A stretch of 64,000 nucleotides of DNA from Thiomicrorhabdus cannonii (GTDB taxonomy: Bacteria > Pseudomonadota > Gammaproteobacteria > Thiomicrospirales > Thiomicrospiraceae), in NCBI RefSeq assembly GCF_013391695.1, contig NZ_JACBGH010000008.1, positions 32,626-96,625 of the forward strand, given 5' to 3'. The notes under the pieces are model-generated. The model saw nothing but the letters and a program-made list of their open reading frames with translations. It did not search any database and had not been told where the DNA came from. The position numbers and the translations under genes were made by a program. This document shows positions 46,397 through 56,898 of this stretch, in pieces (the stretch's first letter is position 1; each line of letters starts with the position of its first letter).

Positions 46397-49300
46397 ATGT
46401 TATCTAAGTTTTTTATTGACCGCCCGGTAATGGCCACCGTGTTTTCGGTGATTGTCATTATTGCCGGTTATCTGGGGATGAAGTCGTTGCCTATTTCCGA
46501 GTATCCGGAAATTGTACCGCCGCAGGTGCAAGTCACGGCAACCTATCCGGGCGCGAGTGCCGAAACCATTGCCGATACGGTGGCCGCGCCGCTGGAGCAG
46601 GCAATCAACGGCATCGACAATATGCTTTATATTAACAGTACCACTTCGTCCTCCGGCACGCTGACGCTGACCGTGACCTTTGACATCGGTACGGATGTCG
46701 ATCAGGCCAATATCAACGTCAACAACAAGGTGCAGGGCGCCTTAAACCGCTTGCCGGCGGAAGTGCAGCAGTTGGGAGTGCAGGTCAATAAGAAGTCGGC
46801 CAGCATTTTGAAGGTGATTGCGCTGTATTCGGCGGACGGTTCGCAAAATGCGGTGTTTTTGGCCAACTACGGTTTGATCAATATTCTTGATGAATTGGCG
46901 CGGATTCCCGGCGTGGGCGAGGTGCGTCAGTTCGGTGCCAAGGATTACTCCATGCGCATCTGGCTTGATCCGAACAAGCTCGCCAAATACGGCCTGACAC
47001 CCAACGACATCGCACAGGCAATTCAGGCGCAGAACTCGCAGTTTGCCGCCGGACGTTTCGGTCAGGAGCCGATGGACAAGCCGCAGGCCTTCACCTATAC
47101 GGTGACCACCGAAGGGCGTTTGTCGGATGTCGGCCAGTTTGAAAACATTATCCTGCGTGCTGAATCCAATGGCGCGCTATTACGCCTCAAAGATGTGGCA
47201 CGTGTTGAATTGGGCGCGCAGGCCTATAACTTCAGCGCCACCTTCGACGGCAAGCCGACCGTGCCGATGGGGGTGTTTTTGCAGCCGGGCGCCAATGCGC
47301 TGGAAACGGCCAAGCTGATCGACGCCAAAATGGCAGAGCTGGCGAGTAAGTTTCCGCAAGGCGTGAACTATGCCGTGCCCTACGACACCAGCGAGTTTGT
47401 GGAAATCTCCATCGATAAGGTGATTTACACGCTGTTGGAAGCGCTAGTGCTGGTGGTGTTGGTGGTGTTCCTGTTTCTGCAGAATTTCCGCGCGACCATT
47501 ATCCCGCTATTGGCCATTCCGGTATCGATTGTCGGCACCTTTGCCGGCATGTATCTGCTGGGCTTCTCGATCAACCAGCTGACGCTGTTCGGGATGATTC
47601 TGGCAATCGGTATCGTGGTGGATGATGCGATTATCGTGGTCGAGAACGTCGAGCGTATTATGCGCACCGAACATAAAAACCCGCGCGAGGCGACCTTGCA
47701 GGCCATGAGCGAGATTACCGGGCCGATTATCGCTATTGTCTTGGTATTGGCCGCGGTATTCATTCCGGTGGCGTTTATCAGCGGGCTGACCGGTGAGATG
47801 TATAAGCAGTTTGCGATTACCATCGTCATTTCCGTGACCATCTCCGGTATTGTCGCGTTAACGCTGACGCCGGCTTTGTGCGCCAATATGCTCAAAGACG
47901 GTCATTTGGAACCCAGTGGCCTGTTCGGCGGCTTCAACCGTCTTTTTGCGGCCATGACCTCCGGTTTTACCGCCGGCGTGCGCACCGTCATGCGTTACAG
48001 TCTGATCAGTGTGCTGCTGTTCGGCGGCCTGTTGGTTATTACCTATCAAACCCTGAATGGCCTGCCAAAGAGTCTGGTGCCGCAAGAGGACAAAGGCACG
48101 CTGTTTGCGTTGAGCTATCTGCCGGCGGCCTCTTCTTTGTCGCGCACCGAGGCGGTACGTGATCAGGTCAGTCAGACATTGTTGGCGCATCCGGGCGTGG
48201 AGCACGCCATCGCCTTTGCCGGCTTCGATCTGCAGACCTTTACCAATAAAACCGACTCCGGTGTGGCATTTGTCAAACTCAAACACTGGGACGAGCGCCA
48301 GTCGCCGGAGTTGCACTCGCAGGCGATTGTCGGGCAGCTGTTCGGACAGTTCATGGTGATTCCGGATGCCTTCAGCATCCCCATCGGTATGCCGACCATT
48401 ATGGGCATGAGTATGACCGGCGGTTTTGAGGCGTATCTGCAAAACCGCAACGGCACCGGTTCGCAGGCATTGAGCCAGGTCGTCGATGAATTCATTGCCA
48501 AGGCGAGTCAGCGTCCGGAATTACAGCAGGTACGTACCACTTTCTCCACCAAAGTGCCGCAGTATCAGGCGATTCTGGATCGGGAAAAGGCGCAGTCCAT
48601 GCAGGTTTCCGCCAAAGAGGTCTTTGCCGCCATGCAGGCGACTTTCGGCAGCCTGTATGTAAACGACTTCAACCTCTATGGGCGCACCTACAAAGTCAAT
48701 CTGCAGTCCGAAGCGGCGTTCCGTGAGAAGCCGGAGGATCTGTCGCAGGTGTTTGTACGCGCCGATGGCGGTGAGATGATCCCGCTGAGCAGTCTGGTTA
48801 AGTTCGAGCGCATGACCGGTGCCGATGTGGTTGACCGTTTCAATCTTTTCCCGGCAGCCAAGTTGATGGGCGAACCCGCTCCGGGTTACAGCTCGGGGCA
48901 GGCGATCGCCGCATTTGAGCAAGTGGCGGCCGAAGTGTTGCCCGAAGGCTATACGCTCGGCTGGATTGGCGAAGCCTATCAGCAGAAGCAATCGGCGAGT
49001 GCGGGCAATCAGGCGTTTCTGTTCGGTCTGCTGTTTGTGTTTCTGATTCTGGCGGCTCAATACGAGCGCTGGGCGATTCCGCTGGCGGTGGTCACGGCCG
49101 TGCCGTTTGCGGTGTTGGGCGCCTCGTTGGCGGTGATGCTGGCCGGTTTGAGCAACGATATCTACTTCGAACTCGGCCTTTTGACGCTGATCGGCTTGTC
49201 AGCCAAAAACGCCATTCTGATTGTCGAGGTGGCGATGCAGAAACATAGACATGGCATGGAACTGGCGCAGGCGGCGGAAGAGGCGGTGCGTCTGCGTTTC

Positions 49301-49522
49301 CGTCCGATTGTGATGACCTCGTTGGCGTTTACGATTGCGGCCGTGCCGTTGATGTTAAGCGAAGGCGCGGGTGCCGCCGCGCGCGTTTCGGTGGGCACCG
49401 GTCTGGTGGGCGGGATGCTTTTTGCGACCATTCTGGCGCCGCTGTTTGTGCCGATGTTCTTCCGCTGGATTGCGGCCTTTTCCGAAAGATTCGGCCAAAA
49501 AACGGCGAAAAAAGCCGTTTAA
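46397..49522 (+). CDS. RND multidrug efflux pump, inner membrane subunit (AcrB/HAE1 family)
   Basis: A 1041-residue proton-driven exporter with 12 helices and two large periplasmic loops. It starts MLSKFFIDRPVMATVFSV, and has the paired aspartates of the proton relay in GIVVDDAIIVVENVERIM (near 406-407) and the HAE1 patterns YPGASAETIADTVAAPLEQAINGI and GLSAKNAILIVEVA. It probably expels hydrophobic compounds together with the adaptor encoded 23 bases upstream. The stop codon merges with the A tract of a dispersed element that forms a terminator with a reverse copy. Confidence 0.97.
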   Translation: MLSKFFIDRPVMATVFSVIVIIAGYLGMKSLPISEYPEIVPPQVQVTATYPGASAETIADTVAAPLEQAINGIDNMLYINSTTSSSGTLTLTVTFDIGTDVDQANINVNNKVQGALNRLPAEVQQLGVQVNKKSASILKVIALYSADGSQNAVFLANYGLINILDELARIPGVGEVRQFGAKDYSMRIWLDPNKLAKYGLTPNDIAQAIQAQNSQFAAGRFGQEPMDKPQAFTYTVTTEGRLSDVGQFENIILRAESNGALLRLKDVARVELGAQAYNFSATFDGKPTVPMGVFLQPGANALETAKLIDAKMAELASKFPQGVNYAVPYDTSEFVEISIDKVIYTLLEALVLVVLVVFLFLQNFRATIIPLLAIPVSIVGTFAGMYLLGFSINQLTLFGMILAIGIVVDDAIIVVENVERIMRTEHKNPREATLQAMSEITGPIIAIVLVLAAVFIPVAFISGLTGEMYKQFAITIVISVTISGIVALTLTPALCANMLKDGHLEPSGLFGGFNRLFAAMTSGFTAGVRTVMRYSLISVLLFGGLLVITYQTLNGLPKSLVPQEDKGTLFALSYLPAASSLSRTEAVRDQVSQTLLAHPGVEHAIAFAGFDLQTFTNKTDSGVAFVKLKHWDERQSPELHSQAIVGQLFGQFMVIPDAFSIPIGMPTIMGMSMTGGFEAYLQNRNGTGSQALSQVVDEFIAKASQRPELQQVRTTFSTKVPQYQAILDREKAQSMQVSAKEVFAAMQATFGSLYVNDFNLYGRTYKVNLQSEAAFREKPEDLSQVFVRADGGEMIPLSSLVKFERMTGADVVDRFNLFPAAKLMGEPAPGYSSGQAIAAFEQVAAEVLPEGYTLGWIGEAYQQKQSASAGNQAFLFGLLFVFLILAAQYERWAIPLAVVTAVPFAVLGASLAVMLAGLSNDIYFELGLLTLIGLSAKNAILIVEVAMQKHRHGMELAQAAEEAVRLRFRPIVMTSLAFTIAAVPLMLSEGAGAAARVSVGTGLVGGMLFATILAPLFVPMFFRWIAAFSERFGQKTAKKAV

Positions 49523-49588
49523 AAACTCAACAGGCCGGGTGTGCCGGACGCTTTCTTGAAGAACGTCTGCAAAAAAACACCCGGCCTG
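49521..49588. terminator. terminator built from an inverted pair of dispersed elements
   Basis: A full element (49521-49540, core 49528-49538) faces a shorter reverse copy (49577-49588). CAGGCCGGGTGT and ACACCCGGCCTG pair perfectly over 12 bases, with a second inner stem GACG/CGTC. It lies between the RND pump and the tRNA gene. Confidence 0.75.
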
Positions 49589-49589
49589 C

Positions 49590-49617
49590 TTGATTTATAG
49601 GGCAAACTCCCTATAAT
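49590..49617 (+). promoter_or_regulatory. tRNA-Pro promoter with overlapping palindrome
   Basis: TTGATT (49590-49595), 16 bases, TATAAT (49612-49617), placing the start about 10 bases before the tRNA. TTATAGGG (49595-49602) and CCCTATAA (49609-49616) form a perfect inverted repeat over the same stretch. Confidence 0.7.
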
Positions 49618-49633
49618 TCTTGTTTCTATTTAT

Positions 49634-49710
<77 letters not shown>

Positions 49711-49790
49711 TTTCTTGCTTTTCTCGTTTTCCCTTTCATATTTTTCAATGTTAAGATACCGCGCTGAATGTTTCAGTGAAGGTAGAACGC

Positions 49791-50324
49791 ATGCTATTTG
49801 AATTACAACCGATCGATCCCAAAGTGTATCGCGCAAAAACGCGCCGTTCCACGTTGATCATTATGGCGATGTTTATCGTCATCGGCTTTATCTCTGCCGA
49901 CCGTTTTGTGGCTTGGTTCGGTGAATATTCCAACAATCTGATTGTGCTGAATTTCATCGGGGCGTTTTTTGGACTGGTGCTGACGGGGTTTATCGTCAAG
50001 TGGTTCTTCAAGGACAAGCCGTGGATGGCCGAGGCGATGTACGGCTGGCGCTTGAAGCGCAATCTGATGCATGTCACCAATCGCCTGCGCGCCGTGCAGG
50101 AAGCGGTGGCGCGGGGCGATGTGGAGGCGATGAAAATTCTGCGTTTCTACCATCTTGGGTTGGAGCAGATGCACCGTCTGGAAGACAACAGCCACGCGCT
50201 GATCGAACTGTCGGCCGACAAGCGCGCGCTGGAAAAACAGCTCGAAGCCTCGCAGGTTGATTTGCAGCAGACCCGTTTTGACCCGCAGTGGCTGGAGCCG
50301 TATCCGCTCACCAAAGAGCACTGA
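49791..50324 (+). CDS. DUF3087-like two-helix membrane protein
   Basis: A 177-residue protein with two membrane helices (about 25-43 and 55-78) after a short cytoplasmic start MLFELQPIDPKVYRAKTRRS, and a long helical C-terminal domain (EAMKILRFYHLGLEQMHRLEDNSHAL) that looks like a coiled coil. The pattern agrees with the DUF3087 family, function unknown. AAGGTAG precedes the ATG; five extra upstream codons are unlikely. It converges on the ABC permease gene with six bases between the stops and no terminator. Confidence 0.7.
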   Translation: MLFELQPIDPKVYRAKTRRSTLIIMAMFIVIGFISADRFVAWFGEYSNNLIVLNFIGAFFGLVLTGFIVKWFFKDKPWMAEAMYGWRLKRNLMHVTNRLRAVQEAVARGDVEAMKILRFYHLGLEQMHRLEDNSHALIELSADKRALEKQLEASQVDLQQTRFDPQWLEPYPLTKEH

Positions 50325-50330
50325 ACTCTA

Positions 50331-52826
50331 TTAAATCTGCTGCAAACTGCGCTTGAGCTGCTGCGGCGACTGGCGCAGGTAACGTTGCTGGGTGAGCAGG
50401 CCGATAACAAGCAACAGGCCAATCCCGCTCAACAGGCTCATCAGCCACAGACCGGGTGACCAGATCCAGTCGGTTTTGAGCACCAACTGGCTCAGAAGAC
50501 CGCTGGCAATCTGCGCCAGCACCGCGGCCAGCAGGCCGGCCAAACCGCCCAACAGTACAAATTCCACCAAGCCGATTTTAATGATCTCACGATTGCCGGC
50601 TCCCAAAGTGCGCAGCAACAGCCAGCTCTGCACGCGGCCTTGCTGGCTCGCCAAAATGGCGGTGAACACCACCACCAGACTCGCCAGCAAGGTAAAACCG
50701 TAGAGCGCGGATACCGCCCAGGTCGCCTGCGTCATAATCTCCTGAATTTGTCCGATGACCCGGCGCACGTCGATCAGCAATACGCCGGGCGTCTGTTGCG
50801 CCAGTTTCGCGGTCAGGGATTCGGCGCGTCCGTCACTCTCCGGCAGATGGAAATTGCCGATATAGGAGAGCGGCAGTGGGCGATCCGCCACCGGTTCCAC
50901 AATAAAGAAAAAGTTCAGACGGAAGCTCTGCCACTCCACGGTACGCAGGCTGGTGACCTGATAATCCCAGCGTTGTCCGGAAAAATTGAAGCTGAGGGTA
51001 TCGCCGAGTTGAATGCCGAACAGCTCGGCAATGCCGGCCTCCACCGAAACCTCCGGCAGTTGGGATGGTCGGTGAATGCGCGCCGTAATCACATTGTAGG
51101 CTGGGGGCGCGTCCAACACGGCGATATTGGCTTCGCGCTGCAACAGGCGGCGCGCACGCGGCGTATCGAGCGTGTCGGGGTCAAACGCCGTACCGTTCAC
51201 CGCAACCAGACGTCCGCGCGCCATCGGCAGCAGATCGGGGGTCAGAGCGTTATCGGCCAGAATCCGTGCGACCTGCGCTTTCTGATCGGGCTGGATATTC
51301 ATCACAAAGGTATTGGGCGTGTCTTGGGGAAGGGTGGCCTGCCAGGTTTGCAACAGATCCTGGCGCACGAACGTCATCAGCATCAGGATAAACAACACCA
51401 ATCCCAGAGAAATCACCTGGATTTTGACCAGGCCGGGTTCTTTGAGCAGGCTTGAAAGTCCGATGCGCAGCCAGCCGCGGCTTTGGCCTTGCCAGAGGCG
51501 CATGATTCTCAACAGGCCGGCTGCACTGAGATAAAGCAGGGTGCTGCCAACGATCAGACCTGCCACAATCCACAGCACCCGCTCCACGCCGAGCATCAGG
51601 CTAATCAACAGCAGTAATAGCCCGAAACTTAAGAGCCAGTGTCTGCCCTGCGGCATGGCGGCGGGAGCCTTGAGCAGATAGGTGGTGGAAGCGTGCAGGG
51701 CCTGCTGAAAGGCCTGCCAGGCAAAACTCCACAAGACCAATATGCCGCTGCCGATGCCGAGCAGCAGCGCACTCCAGGGCGAAACCGTCACTAGCGGATG
51801 AAAAAAATCGGCCAGCAGCGGACTCAGCGCCTTAAACAGCATCAAGCCCAGCAGGCTGCCGAGCAGGCTGCTCCAAAACGCCAGCAGACCCAGTTGCAGG
51901 GCGAACAGGCGGCGCAGCTGCACATTGCCTGCACCGAGCGCACGCAGCAGCGCCAGGCTGCTCTGCCAGCGGCTCAGGTAAAACCGGCTGGCAATCAGAA
52001 TCGACAGGCCGGCAACCAGCACAGCGGTGAGCGCCGCCAAATCCAGAAACAGCCAGGCGGTATCCAAGGTTTTCTGCAGGTCTTCATTCGGCGCGGTGGC
52101 GCTGATAATCTGCCATTCCGGCTTGTGTTGCTGTTCGAGCCGCGCGGCAAAGCGTTTGATGGTCTGCGCATCACCGGCCAGTTGCAGCTCATAGGTCACG
52201 CGGCTTCCCGGACCGAGCAGGCCGGTTTGGTTGAGGAAGGCGGCCGGAATCAGCACCGTCGGGGCAAAGCCGTTCATCGGCGAAAAGCCCTGCTGCAAAC
52301 GCACGCTGCCGCCAATTTTGACATTCAGCGTGCCGAGCGTCAGGGTGCTGTGTTGCGTGAGCGGCAGCAGCGCCGGCAGTTTTTCGTCTATCCAGGCCAG
52401 AGGCGCGGCGTTGTTGAAGGGGGTAAACGGCAGAGCGTCGCTCTGTTGCAGGGTGCCGCGCAACGGAAAGTTATTTTCGACGGCTTTGAGTTGCACCAGT
52501 TGAAAATGCGCCTCCTGCTGTGCGTCCTGCGTGAGCGCCATGGTCACCAGCGTGGTGCTTTGTGAGGTTTGCAAGCCCAATTTTTCGGCTTGGGTGCGCC
52601 AATTATTCTCAACAGGCCGGGTGCTGCGCAGTACCAGATCGGCCCCCAGCGCATTGGCGGCCTGGCGCAGCATGCTCTGTTGCACGGTTTCGCTGAGTTG
52701 TTTGACCAGGGTGACGCTGCTGGCGGCGATGATAATCGCCAGCATCAGCCACAGCCATTCGCCTTTTTTAAGTGCGCGCCACAGCCAGCGATGGGCGATC
52801 AATAGGTCAGAGCGCAAGGTTGGCAT
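50331..52826 (-). CDS. ABC exporter permease, FtsX/MacB-like (YbbP type)
   Basis: An 831-residue protein with one helix near the start, two large periplasmic domains and two FtsX-type bundles, about ten helices in total. This is the YbbP layout, the permease partner of YbbA next to tesA in E. coli. Substrates are unknown; the link with TesA suggests lipid or lipoprotein handling. The start at 52826 overlaps the ATPase stop by 20 bases. The gene holds two copies of the dispersed element 1.1 kb apart. Confidence 0.88.
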   Translation of the reverse strand: MPTLRSDLLIAHRWLWRALKKGEWLWLMLAIIIAASSVTLVKQLSETVQQSMLRQAANALGADLVLRSTRPVENNWRTQAEKLGLQTSQSTTLVTMALTQDAQQEAHFQLVQLKAVENNFPLRGTLQQSDALPFTPFNNAAPLAWIDEKLPALLPLTQHSTLTLGTLNVKIGGSVRLQQGFSPMNGFAPTVLIPAAFLNQTGLLGPGSRVTYELQLAGDAQTIKRFAARLEQQHKPEWQIISATAPNEDLQKTLDTAWLFLDLAALTAVLVAGLSILIASRFYLSRWQSSLALLRALGAGNVQLRRLFALQLGLLAFWSSLLGSLLGLMLFKALSPLLADFFHPLVTVSPWSALLLGIGSGILVLWSFAWQAFQQALHASTTYLLKAPAAMPQGRHWLLSFGLLLLLISLMLGVERVLWIVAGLIVGSTLLYLSAAGLLRIMRLWQGQSRGWLRIGLSSLLKEPGLVKIQVISLGLVLFILMLMTFVRQDLLQTWQATLPQDTPNTFVMNIQPDQKAQVARILADNALTPDLLPMARGRLVAVNGTAFDPDTLDTPRARRLLQREANIAVLDAPPAYNVITARIHRPSQLPEVSVEAGIAELFGIQLGDTLSFNFSGQRWDYQVTSLRTVEWQSFRLNFFFIVEPVADRPLPLSYIGNFHLPESDGRAESLTAKLAQQTPGVLLIDVRRVIGQIQEIMTQATWAVSALYGFTLLASLVVVFTAILASQQGRVQSWLLLRTLGAGNREIIKIGLVEFVLLGGLAGLLAAVLAQIASGLLSQLVLKTDWIWSPGLWLMSLLSGIGLLLVIGLLTQQRYLRQSPQQLKRSLQQI
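51504..51522 (+). repeat. dispersed element inside the ABC permease gene (copy A)
   Basis: GATTCTCAACAGGCCGGCT, core at 51510-51520, on the strand opposite to the gene. The encoded residues there include SAGLLRIM. Confidence 0.75.
52603..52622 (+). repeat. dispersed element inside the ABC permease gene (copy B)
   Basis: TTATTCTCAACAGGCCGGGT, core at 52610-52620, again opposite to the gene. It encodes STRPVENN in the periplasmic domain. Confidence 0.8.
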
Positions 52827-53589
52827 GGCCGGCCTCTCGGGTGGTAGCAAGCGGTTGCAGCTGGCCGTGCAGCAGTTGCAGGGTGTGGCTGCATTGGCGG
52901 GCAAACTCGCGGTCGTGGGTGACCAGCACCAAGGTGGTTTGTTCGCTGCGATTCAGTTCAAACAGCAGCTGCTGAATTTGTTGCGCGGTTTCTTCATCGA
53001 GATTGCCGGTGGGTTCGTCGGCAAACAGAATTTTGGGACGGGTGACAAAGGCGCGCGCGATGGCCACACGCTGCTGCTCGCCGCCGGAGAGTTCGCCCGG
53101 CAGATGATGGGCGCGATGCGCCAGACCCACCTGTTGCAACGCTTCCAAGGCGCGGTCTTTGGCGTTGTCCATCTGAAACAGTTCCAGCGGCATCAGGATG
53201 TTTTCCAGCGCGGTCATGCTCGGCATGAGCTGAAAGTTCTGAAAGATAAAACCGACCTGCCGTGCCCGCACGCGGGCCCGTTCGTCCTCTGAAAGGGCTT
53301 CCAGCGATTGGCCGAGCAGGCGGATATGCCCGGAGGTCGGTTTTTCCAATCCGGCCATCAACGCCAGCAGGGTGGATTTGCCGGAACCCGAACGGCCGAT
53401 GATGGCGACACTCTCATGCGGCTGGACAGTGAGCGAACAGCCTTTTAAGATAGCAATGGCGTCGGACGACGCGGGCTTAGTCGGAGTGATTTCTTGATGC
53501 ATGGAAACGCGATAATGCACATCTTGCAGTTCAATAACGGGTTGTTGCGCCGCCGCAAGCGTGGCATCAGGCTGCTTTACCGGATTCAT
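52807..53589 (-). CDS. ABC exporter ATPase (YbbA/LolD-like)
   Basis: A 260-residue nucleotide-binding subunit: Walker [10 protein letters not shown] (near 76), Q-loop [13 protein letters not shown], signature [15 protein letters not shown] and Walker [16 protein letters not shown], with the H-loop VTHDREFA. It overlaps the permease start by 20 bases. The beginning overlaps the divergent tesA gene by about 75 bases if tesA starts at 53515. Members of this group work with MacB/FtsX permeases in mechanotransmission rather than simple transport. Confidence 0.93.
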   Translation of the reverse strand: MNPVKQPDATLAAAQQPVIELQDVHYRVSMHQEITPTKPASSDAIAILKGCSLTVQPHESVAIIGRSGSGKSTLLALMAGLEKPTSGHIRLLGQSLEALSEDERARVRARQVGFIFQNFQLMPSMTALENILMPLELFQMDNAKDRALEALQQVGLAHRAHHLPGELSGGEQQRVAIARAFVTRPKILFADEPTGNLDEETAQQIQQLLFELNRSEQTTLVLVTHDREFARQCSHTLQLLHGQLQPLATTREAGHANLAL

Positions 53590-54213
53590 AGTCTGGTCTT
53601 TGTGTTGTTAATGGGGTTAGGGTCTAGTGTAGCCTTAGCCGCCGGGCAAGTCACCCCACAGCAGACGGTTTTGGTTCACGGCGACAGTTTAAGCGCCGCC
53701 TACGGCATGGAGGAAGAGGCCGGCTGGGTGGCGTTGTTGCAACAGCAGCAGCCTGATTTAAAGGTGGTCAACACCAGTCTCAGCGGTGAAACCACTTCCG
53801 GCGGCAAGCAGCGTCTGCCGGCGTTAATGGAGCAGTTCCGGCCGCAACTGCTGGTGCTCGAACTGGGCGCCAACGATGCCTTGCGCGGCCAGAACCTGAA
53901 GGCGACCGAGGCCAACTTGCAGGCGATGATCGACCTGTGCCATAACGCCGCCTGGGGCTGCCGCGCTGTATTATTGGGGGTGCGCCTGCCGACCAATTAT
54001 GGCGTGGCCTACGACCAGCTTTTTCAGCGCATGTATGCACGCTTGGCAGAACGCAACCAGTTGCCGTTTGATCCGTTTTTTATCGAGGATGCGGCACTTG
54101 ATCCCGATTTAATGCAGTGGGATGGATTGCATCCCACTGCCAACGCGCAGCCGCTGATTCTGAAACGGGCCTGGCGGTTGATTCAACCGCTGCTGCCCGC
54201 CGAAAGAGGTTAA
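53515..54213 (+). CDS. tesA: multifunctional lysophospholipase/thioesterase TesA, SGNH hydrolase
   Basis: A periplasmic esterase of the SGNH family, about 233 residues, with block [11 protein letters not shown] (Ser), the Gly in [10 protein letters not shown], block [11 protein letters not shown] (Asn) and block [12 protein letters not shown] (Asp/His). Relatives cleave acyl-CoA, lysophospholipids and esters. The signal helix is [15 protein letters not shown]. Its start is uncertain: ATG at 53515 has GGAA before it and a basic leader ([12 protein letters not shown]), but overlaps the divergent ATPase gene by 75 bases; GTG at 53602 would avoid overlap and lose the basic region. The stop shares TTAA with the convergent chemoreceptor gene. 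Confidence 0.9.
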   Translation: MHILQFNNGLLRRRKRGIRLLYRIHSLVFVLLMGLGSSVALAAGQVTPQQTVLVHGDSLSAAYGMEEEAGWVALLQQQQPDLKVVNTSLSGETTSGGKQRLPALMEQFRPQLLVLELGANDALRGQNLKATEANLQAMIDLCHNAAWGCRAVLLGVRLPTNYGVAYDQLFQRMYARLAERNQLPFDPFFIEDAALDPDLMQWDGLHPTANAQPLILKRAWRLIQPLLPAERG

Positions 54214-56672
54214 GCGTAAGCCGCTTCAATCGGTAGTTGGTTGGCCGCCTCGAGAATCTGGAAGTGCTCGACGGACTGTTCCAGCTGGCGCACCTGCTCG
54301 ATGATCGAGGCTGAGGTCGTGGCAATCTCTTCGACCAGACTGGCGTTTTGCTGGGTGGCGTCGTCGATTTTATTGAGCGCCTGACTCACCTCCTGAATGC
54401 CGTGGGTCTGTAGATTGAGACTGCTGTGCATGTCGGCGACCATCGTCGAAACCTGTTCGATGGCCTGGGTGTTTTCGAGGAAGTTCTGCGCGGTCAGTTC
54501 GCTGAGTTTCAACCCTTCCTCGACTTTTTGCTGGCTGCTTTGCGACACGCTGCGAATCTGTTTTGCCGCATCGGCAGAACGCTGGGCAAGCGCGCGCACC
54601 TCGGTGGCGACCACCGCAAAGCCGCGGCCGGCTTCGCCCGCTCTGGCGGCCTCCACCGCGGCATTGAGCGCCAGCAGATTGGTTTGGAAGGCGATGCTGT
54701 CAATCAAATCGGTCATGCCGGCAATTTGTACGGTGGCGGCGGAGATCTCCTGCATTGACTGTTTCATCTGTTGTACTATCAAGGCGCTCTTGTCGAGCGT
54801 CTGTTTGACGCTGCTGCTGACCTGATTGGCTTCACCGGCCTGATGCAGCGATTGCAGCACGGACTGCGCCATCTGCTCCATATGCTGGGCGGTGGTTTGC
54901 AGCGCGATGGCCTGGTCTTGAACGCGCTGGTTGAGGTCCTGATTGCCCTGGCTGATCTCTTCTACACCGCTGACGGCTTCGATCGAGGCGCGTTTTACCG
55001 CGTGCAGCATACCGCTGATGCTATTGGCCATTTTGTCCATATTGCCTTTTAATTCATTGAGTTTTCCGGAGAACTGAATGTCGCTGTTAAAGGCGAAATT
55101 GCCTTGTTGGTAGTGGTCCAGAATATGGGTTTTGACCTCGATGGCGCGCTCCAGTTCTTCCAATGAGCGGTTCAGATAATCTTTCATGTCCTGATAGTCG
55201 CCGGGCAGCGACAGTTGGATGCGTTGGCTGAAATCGCCCTGGCTCATATCGCGCATGACGTTGACGATGGCTTCCACCGAGTGTTTTTGCATGTCGATGG
55301 CCTGTTGCAGGTTGTGCATGACCTGATAAAAATCCCCCTGCAAGTTGTCCGTTTTCAATTGGGTCTGCAGGTGGCCCTGCGCAAGATCCTCACTGGCCTG
55401 ATTGAGCGCGGCAAAGGTTTCCTGGATGCGTTGCAGGCTGGCGTTGAATTCCGCCTTGAGCTGGGCGAGGTCGCCGGCATAGTCGCCTTCGATGCGCGCT
55501 TGCAGATCGCCTTTGGAGAGAGCCTGGCTGGTTTGGTGAATCTCGCGGATGGCGTTGACGACGGTCTGTAACAGATATTGAACGCTGTTGGAGATGTCGC
55601 TGAGTTCATTGCGTCCTTTGAGCGGCGTCCAGTGTTGATAGGTGCCGTTGCGGGCGATGTCGATCATCTGGGCTTTCATGTCGGAAAGCGGTTGGGTGAT
55701 GGAGCGGATCAGCGTGGTGTTCATCAGCAGCATAAACAGCAGGGCGACGGCGCCGATGGCGGTGATTTGCAGGGTGTTGCTCTGGCTCAAATCCCCGAGG
55801 TTCTGCACCTGCTGCAGCGTCTGCTGTTTGGTTTGGGTGGCGGCCAACTGCATAATCTGATTGGCGTTTTGTGTCAGTTCGGTGACCGTCGTGTTGTTCT
55901 GTGCGGCGGTCTGGATGAAATCCTTCAGGTCATTGAACGACTCCACAAAACCTTCCCAGCCGCTGACCAGTTCGGAATAGGTTTCCTTGTTTTCGAAATC
56001 GCCGGCATAGCGTTCATCCAGCCGGGCAAACAGCGCATCGCTGCTGTCGCCCAGACCTTGCGTGTTGAACTGCTCTTTCAGGCTGAGGTCATGGGTCGAA
56101 ATCATTTTGATCAAGGTGAACTGCGAGCTGTTGAGGCGTTGCAGAATCTCTTTTAACGCCTCCTGCAGCTCGGCATCCGCTGTCGTCTCTTTGAGGGTTT
56201 TGATGTTGTCCTGCATTTTTTCGGAACTGGGTTGAATGCCGTAGTGCAGGGTTTCTTCGATTTGCTGTTTCAGGAACACTGCGGAGTTGGCCGATTTTTT
56301 CAGATTGGTCAGCAGTTCGTCCATTTTTTCGACCGGGTTTTGGTCTTCCCCGAGGTTAGCCGGGCTGAGCGTCTGAGATTCGAGATTGAAAGTTTTCAGG
56401 CTGTCCATTTGCGTGTTGAAGGTTTGCCCGGCCTGTTTGTTCAGCGTCAGGGTGTAGTCGTTCATGGTCAGCAGGGTGTCGGCAAACAGCGTTTGAAATC
56501 GCTCGATTTGCGCCACTTGGGTTTGCTGGATATTTTCCAGGGTGGCGGCGCTTTTACCGACATCCTGCATGGCCAATCTGGCCGACAGGGCTAAAAGTGT
56601 CAGAAAAAGCAGCCCGATCAAAAGATTGAGCCATAAACGTTTCTGGATAGAGAGGTTGTTTAGCAATCGCAT
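54210..56672 (-). CDS. methyl-accepting chemotaxis protein with periplasmic sensor
   Basis: An 820-residue receptor: membrane helix near 12-31, a helical periplasmic sensor of about 270 residues, a second helix ([20 protein letters not shown] near 305-325), HAMP and HAMP-like linker repeats (about 330-550), and the cytoplasmic signalling tip [20 protein letters not shown] near 669. It has no C-terminal CheR-binding pentapeptide. The ligand is unknown. The end overlaps tesA by the TTAA. It shares a stretch with an HDOD gene, but no che genes are near. Confidence 0.9.
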   Translation of the reverse strand: MRLLNNLSIQKRLWLNLLIGLLFLTLLALSARLAMQDVGKSAATLENIQQTQVAQIERFQTLFADTLLTMNDYTLTLNKQAGQTFNTQMDSLKTFNLESQTLSPANLGEDQNPVEKMDELLTNLKKSANSAVFLKQQIEETLHYGIQPSSEKMQDNIKTLKETTADAELQEALKEILQRLNSSQFTLIKMISTHDLSLKEQFNTQGLGDSSDALFARLDERYAGDFENKETYSELVSGWEGFVESFNDLKDFIQTAAQNNTTVTELTQNANQIMQLAATQTKQQTLQQVQNLGDLSQSNTLQITAIGAVALLFMLLMNTTLIRSITQPLSDMKAQMIDIARNGTYQHWTPLKGRNELSDISNSVQYLLQTVVNAIREIHQTSQALSKGDLQARIEGDYAGDLAQLKAEFNASLQRIQETFAALNQASEDLAQGHLQTQLKTDNLQGDFYQVMHNLQQAIDMQKHSVEAIVNVMRDMSQGDFSQRIQLSLPGDYQDMKDYLNRSLEELERAIEVKTHILDHYQQGNFAFNSDIQFSGKLNELKGNMDKMANSISGMLHAVKRASIEAVSGVEEISQGNQDLNQRVQDQAIALQTTAQHMEQMAQSVLQSLHQAGEANQVSSSVKQTLDKSALIVQQMKQSMQEISAATVQIAGMTDLIDSIAFQTNLLALNAAVEAARAGEAGRGFAVVATEVRALAQRSADAAKQIRSVSQSSQQKVEEGLKLSELTAQNFLENTQAIEQVSTMVADMHSSLNLQTHGIQEVSQALNKIDDATQQNASLVEEIATTSASIIEQVRQLEQSVEHFQILEAANQLPIEAAYA

Positions 56673-56898
56673 ACCGGTTAACCGTCAGTAAAAGGGAAGG
56701 AGTTGCGATTTTAGAATCTGTATATGACAATTAGATTAACCTTAGTATGGGTAAGTAAACTTCAGTATTCGTTTGCAATGGCTCTGCAATAGCATTCAGG
56801 ATTTACGCGAAGTGGCCGTAATAGATGGTGTGTGGCGATTTATTTAATGCACTTTTCCTTTATAATTTCAGCAATTGATTTAGAAATTTCAGACCTGT

